The translations under genes were made by a program, and so were the position numbers. The notes beneath the pieces are model-generated. The model had not been told where the DNA came from, searched no databases, and worked only from the letters and a program-made list of their open reading frames with translations. A stretch of DNA of 64,000 bases from Kalaharituber pfeilii (lineage: Eukaryota > Ascomycota > Pezizomycetes > Pezizales > Pezizaceae): positions 868,001 to 932,000 of the forward strand of contig WHUZ01000015.1 in NCBI GenBank assembly GCA_015179045.1, read 5' to 3'. How positions within the stretch are numbered: position 1 is the stretch's first letter; each line of letters opens with the position of its first letter. Below are positions 60,687-64,000 of the stretch, piece by piece.

Positions 60687-61832
60687 TGGTGGAGTGCACC
60701 AGTAAGGGACCACCTGTAACATTCGGCCGCCTGCTGACTAATACACCAAATTCCAGACCCATGTAGCTCAGGCTGCCCCGCTCGCCCACTCTCTTTGTTC
60801 CCCTTGAGACTTTTGGGCACCTCATATCTCCACATCGCAACGGTTTTTAATTTCGGACAACTTGAATTAAGCTTCTACAGGTGAGTGCAATTTCATAGCT
60901 TCTATTTATCTATGAATATTAACTAAATATGTGCAGTTCTACTGATATTCCGACATTCACCACAATGGCTCGTCCTACCAAGAAAAGAAGAGCTATATTA
61001 AATGCTGTTGCTGCTAGGAAAGAGAAAAGGAGAGCACTTTTGGTGGAAGTAGATGCCGGCGAGCCACCTGCAATAGAGATGGACATCCCCAGACCACTTG
61101 TATATAGTGAAAGTGAGGAGTCTTCGGTGAATGAGTCTGAGAGTGATCTAGAAGAGGAGGAACAGAATGAGCAGGAGGTTCAAGACTTGAACATGGTGGT
61201 AGATGTTTATAAAGAGCTCATGAAAAATATAGTGGATGTAGATTTTTCTACTATTGAGTTCAAATATCAACGTGGAGCACAAGTCTCGCGCCAGACTCTA
61301 TGGCGTCACCTAGCAGTTCTACATTTCCTTCAACTGCAGCTACATCGTCCACATGAAACTCGATGCTTTACGATTAACAATTCCTCAAGGTCTTAGTTCT
61401 GTTCTAGATGGTACTATTAATCGCTTCTTTTATAAGTGTTTACGTACCATGGAGGCTTATTGGGATGGTTGTAGATATGGTACTGATGAGTTTACACAAC
61501 GTGTATATCAGAGTCATCGAAAAGTTGGGTAGATCTTTTCTCTATATAGTAATTTTTCTTTCTGCACTAGTACTAATTCTGCAATCTTGGCAATCTTGGC
61601 ATGTAACAATTAAAAGGCCTCCCATACAAAGTGCAAATCTTTTAAACTGCTATTTCTCAACACCACATCAAATTTTTTTTAATTTGGACAATGAAGAGTT
61701 GTAGAGCAAGCGAAATAGTACATGCCTACATTGTTTAATTTTTAATCAGATGTGGTTGGGTGATGGAATAGAGTTGCAAGTTCCGGTTCAGTATTTTGGT
61801 CGCGGGTGGTCCCTTACTGATGCACTCCACCA
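60687..61832 (+). mobile_element. TA-flanked element, family M copy 2 (longest)
   Basis: A 1146-bp element with TA at 60685-60686 and 61833-61834. Ends start TGGTGGAGTGCACCAGTAAG, inverted at the right with one mismatch, followed by GGACCACC. It encodes two plus-strand frames (60965-61396 and about 61354-61531) that look like one protein broken by a frameshift. The internal sequence is collinear with copy 1 in opposite orientation. No catalytic domain is recognised. Confidence 0.88.
60965..61396 (+). pseudogene. Family M protein, N-terminal frame
   Basis: Starts MARPTKKRRAILNAVAARKE, with an upstream open extension to 60929. A basic start is followed by an acidic serine-rich region (SESEESSVNESESDLEEEEQ) and a RQTLWRHLAVLHFLQLQLHR segment. 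The continuation lies in another frame from about 61354 (MKLDALRLTIPQGLSSVLDG, then FYKCLRTMEAYWDGCRYGTD), ending at a stop near 61531. A basic-then-acidic transposon-encoded protein of unknown family; broken in this copy. Confidence 0.65.
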
Positions 61833-61971
61833 TACCGTTTTAAAAGGCAAAAAGGCATATTAGTCAGCGCGCGACAGGATGGCCCTTTCTAGGTGCAGCA
61901 CCATAACAGTAGCAGTTGTACTATAGTGTGACAATATAATACAGCTATGATAGGGGTCATTTTGCATCTTA

Positions 61972-62868
<897 letters not shown>

Positions 62869-62956
62869 CTTGTATAACAGCCACTGGCGCTGGGTCTGAC
62901 AGGATGTGATTTTATGCTTTTAGGTTGAACGTATATTTTTTCTTTGAATACAAGTA

Positions 62957-62982
62957 ATAGTCAGCGTCTGGTTACGAGACTA
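62957..62982 (-). repeat. Dispersed 26-nt repeat, copy 2
   Basis: Exact reverse complement of 8034-8059, nearly 55 kb away. Flanking bases do not match, so only this short block is conserved. Confidence 0.65.
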
Positions 62983-63120
62983 AAGTGACAACATATTCAA
63001 TGACACTGATCAAATTGATGTATTTTGTGATGCCCAATCTGGAATGCAATAGCAGGATACATGCAGATCCTTGTAATCTGGTTATGCATCCAATTGTAGT
63101 TAATCAGGGTTGTTCCGTTG

Positions 63121-63151
63121 CAACCAGACTAGGTTGTTCCTAGTCTGGTTG
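63121..63151. repeat. Perfect hairpin, 13-bp stem and 5-nt loop
   Basis: CAACCAGACTAGG at 63121-63133, loop TTGTT, then the exact complement CCTAGTCTGGTTG at 63139-63151. The same 13-mer CCTAGTCTGGTTG occurs at 59937-59949. Confidence 0.85.
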
Positions 63152-64000
63152 TTCCCGGAACAGTTGGTTTAGGCAAGTGGCCTGTGGAAAACTAGGAAGG
63201 GTGGCGCCAAGCCCAGAAGCAACCCGCAAATGCAACTGCATGCTGATAACCAGAGTACTTGCTGATTTCTGGTATATCTCAACAACAGGGAGGTGATAAA
63301 AATTAGAGACGCGTAGCTGGGAGTTAAGGAACTGGGGGGGGGGGAGTTATATAAAGCAGGAAATGCTCGAGCCGGCCGCAAGCTCCTGACGATTTACCCT
63401 ACGCGCACGACTGGGTCTGAGGGCGCAGGAGGAGGCCTGCGAGCTAATTAGCTACGGGCCCGAGTGGGCAGTTTGCCTTGGCTGTGCGTAATTCCACAGC
63501 CTCGAGGAGAAATAGGCCCTGGTGGGAGAACCGTAAGAAACAGGACAGAGGAAAATAGATACAAAGGTTGGAAAGAAGAGAAGAAAGCAAGAGACTGAAC
63601 GTATGACGTTTATCTTTCCAGTTTGATTTGCGGTGAGGAATGCTCGGAGGAGGGGATAATTTGTTACTGTGGGAAGAAATGCCTTGGTAGAATCGTGCAC
63701 ACTCGTGCCCAGACTCACCCATGCCCACCTCGCCCCATCTCTCTGTCCTTGGCCTGAGTGAGAAGTTCAACATTATTGGTGTTGATTGTTCAATTATACC
63801 TTGTAGTGCGCTTGTATGAGCTCCTGAAGCAGGGTGGTTCTGCTTTATAGGAATTTGTAGCACCACCGTGGCAACATATATGACGGAGATTATTCGCAGA
63901 TTGCTCAGCTTGGAAGTTGTCCGTGTAGTGAGATTAGTGGGGAAGCTGACATACGAATTCTCTCGGTGATAAATGAAGATGTTCACTAAGTGATTGTAGC
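63152..64000. other. Intergenic, right edge of window
   Basis: A G run lies at about 63332-63344. A 180-codon minus-strand frame (63986-63444) has no recognisable motif and low-complexity composition, so it is not called. No gene recognised. Confidence 0.45.

Noticed and set aside
63444..63986. 180-codon open frame, minus strand, at window edge
   Set aside because: Low-complexity, no domain, and an alternative frame is open over the same span. It could be the tail of something outside the window but nothing supports this.

Overview
The window looks like a gene-sparse, repeat-rich stretch of a filamentous ascomycete chromosome (Pezizomycotina; the class is not decided). The evidence is short spliceosomal introns (mostly 48-84 nt) with GTATGT/GTAAGT-type donors, CTGAC/CTAAC branch points and YAG acceptors, a Dcg1-type racemase, a fungal NCS1 permease, a NACHT-ankyrin NLR and Fot1/pogo-type transposons. 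About nine protein-coding genes occupy roughly a third of the 64 kb. Most of the rest is intergenic DNA and short DNA transposons.

Left part (1-20 kb): after about 4 kb without a visible gene come a spliced Asp/Glu/hydantoin racemase (4053-4900, minus) and, 4.7 kb further on, a seven-exon NCS1 nucleobase/allantoin/hydantoin permease (9640-11856, plus). These two could act together in uptake and turnover of hydantoin- or allantoin-like nitrogen sources. A 481-bp TA-flanked MITE (12303-12783) and an AT-rich, decayed Fot1/pogo transposase (about 14.7-15.6 kb) follow. A GGCCTGG-rich repeat block precedes an unrecognised Ser/Pro-rich gene (17342-19422).

Middle (20-44 kb): a 790-residue unrecognised gene (21647-24019, minus) and an apparently intact 2.2-kb Fot1/pogo element (26050-28271) whose transposase I reconstruct with one 59-nt intron. 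Then come a multi-exon gene with a C-terminal membrane segment (29535-32654), a cluster of long homopolymers, a two-exon low-complexity gene (34892-36704, minus), a long gene-poor stretch and a small orphan gene (40816-41559, minus).

Right part (44-64 kb): a six-exon NLR (44699-48627, minus) with a STAND-type N-terminus, a NACHT ATPase and 15 ankyrin repeats. Its Walker A loop lies on a 25-nt microexon. It is followed by an orphan gene (52760-53714), an orphan membrane-anchored proline-rich gene (57529-59643), and a dense set of TA-flanked non-autonomous elements. These are three copies of one apparently unnamed family (49979-50796, about 59956-60530, 60687-61832), one related-looking element (51626-52379), a 1.8-kb element with arms of about 345-430 bp (54526-56328), and a 179-bp MITE nested inside one of the relics.

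The most distinctive signal is that four otherwise unrelated TA-flanked elements carry short tandem subterminal motifs at fixed 15-, 17- or 18-nt spacing just inside their ends. This looks like a shared recognition layout for pogo-like transposases. All calls were made by reading the sequence. No database search was possible.
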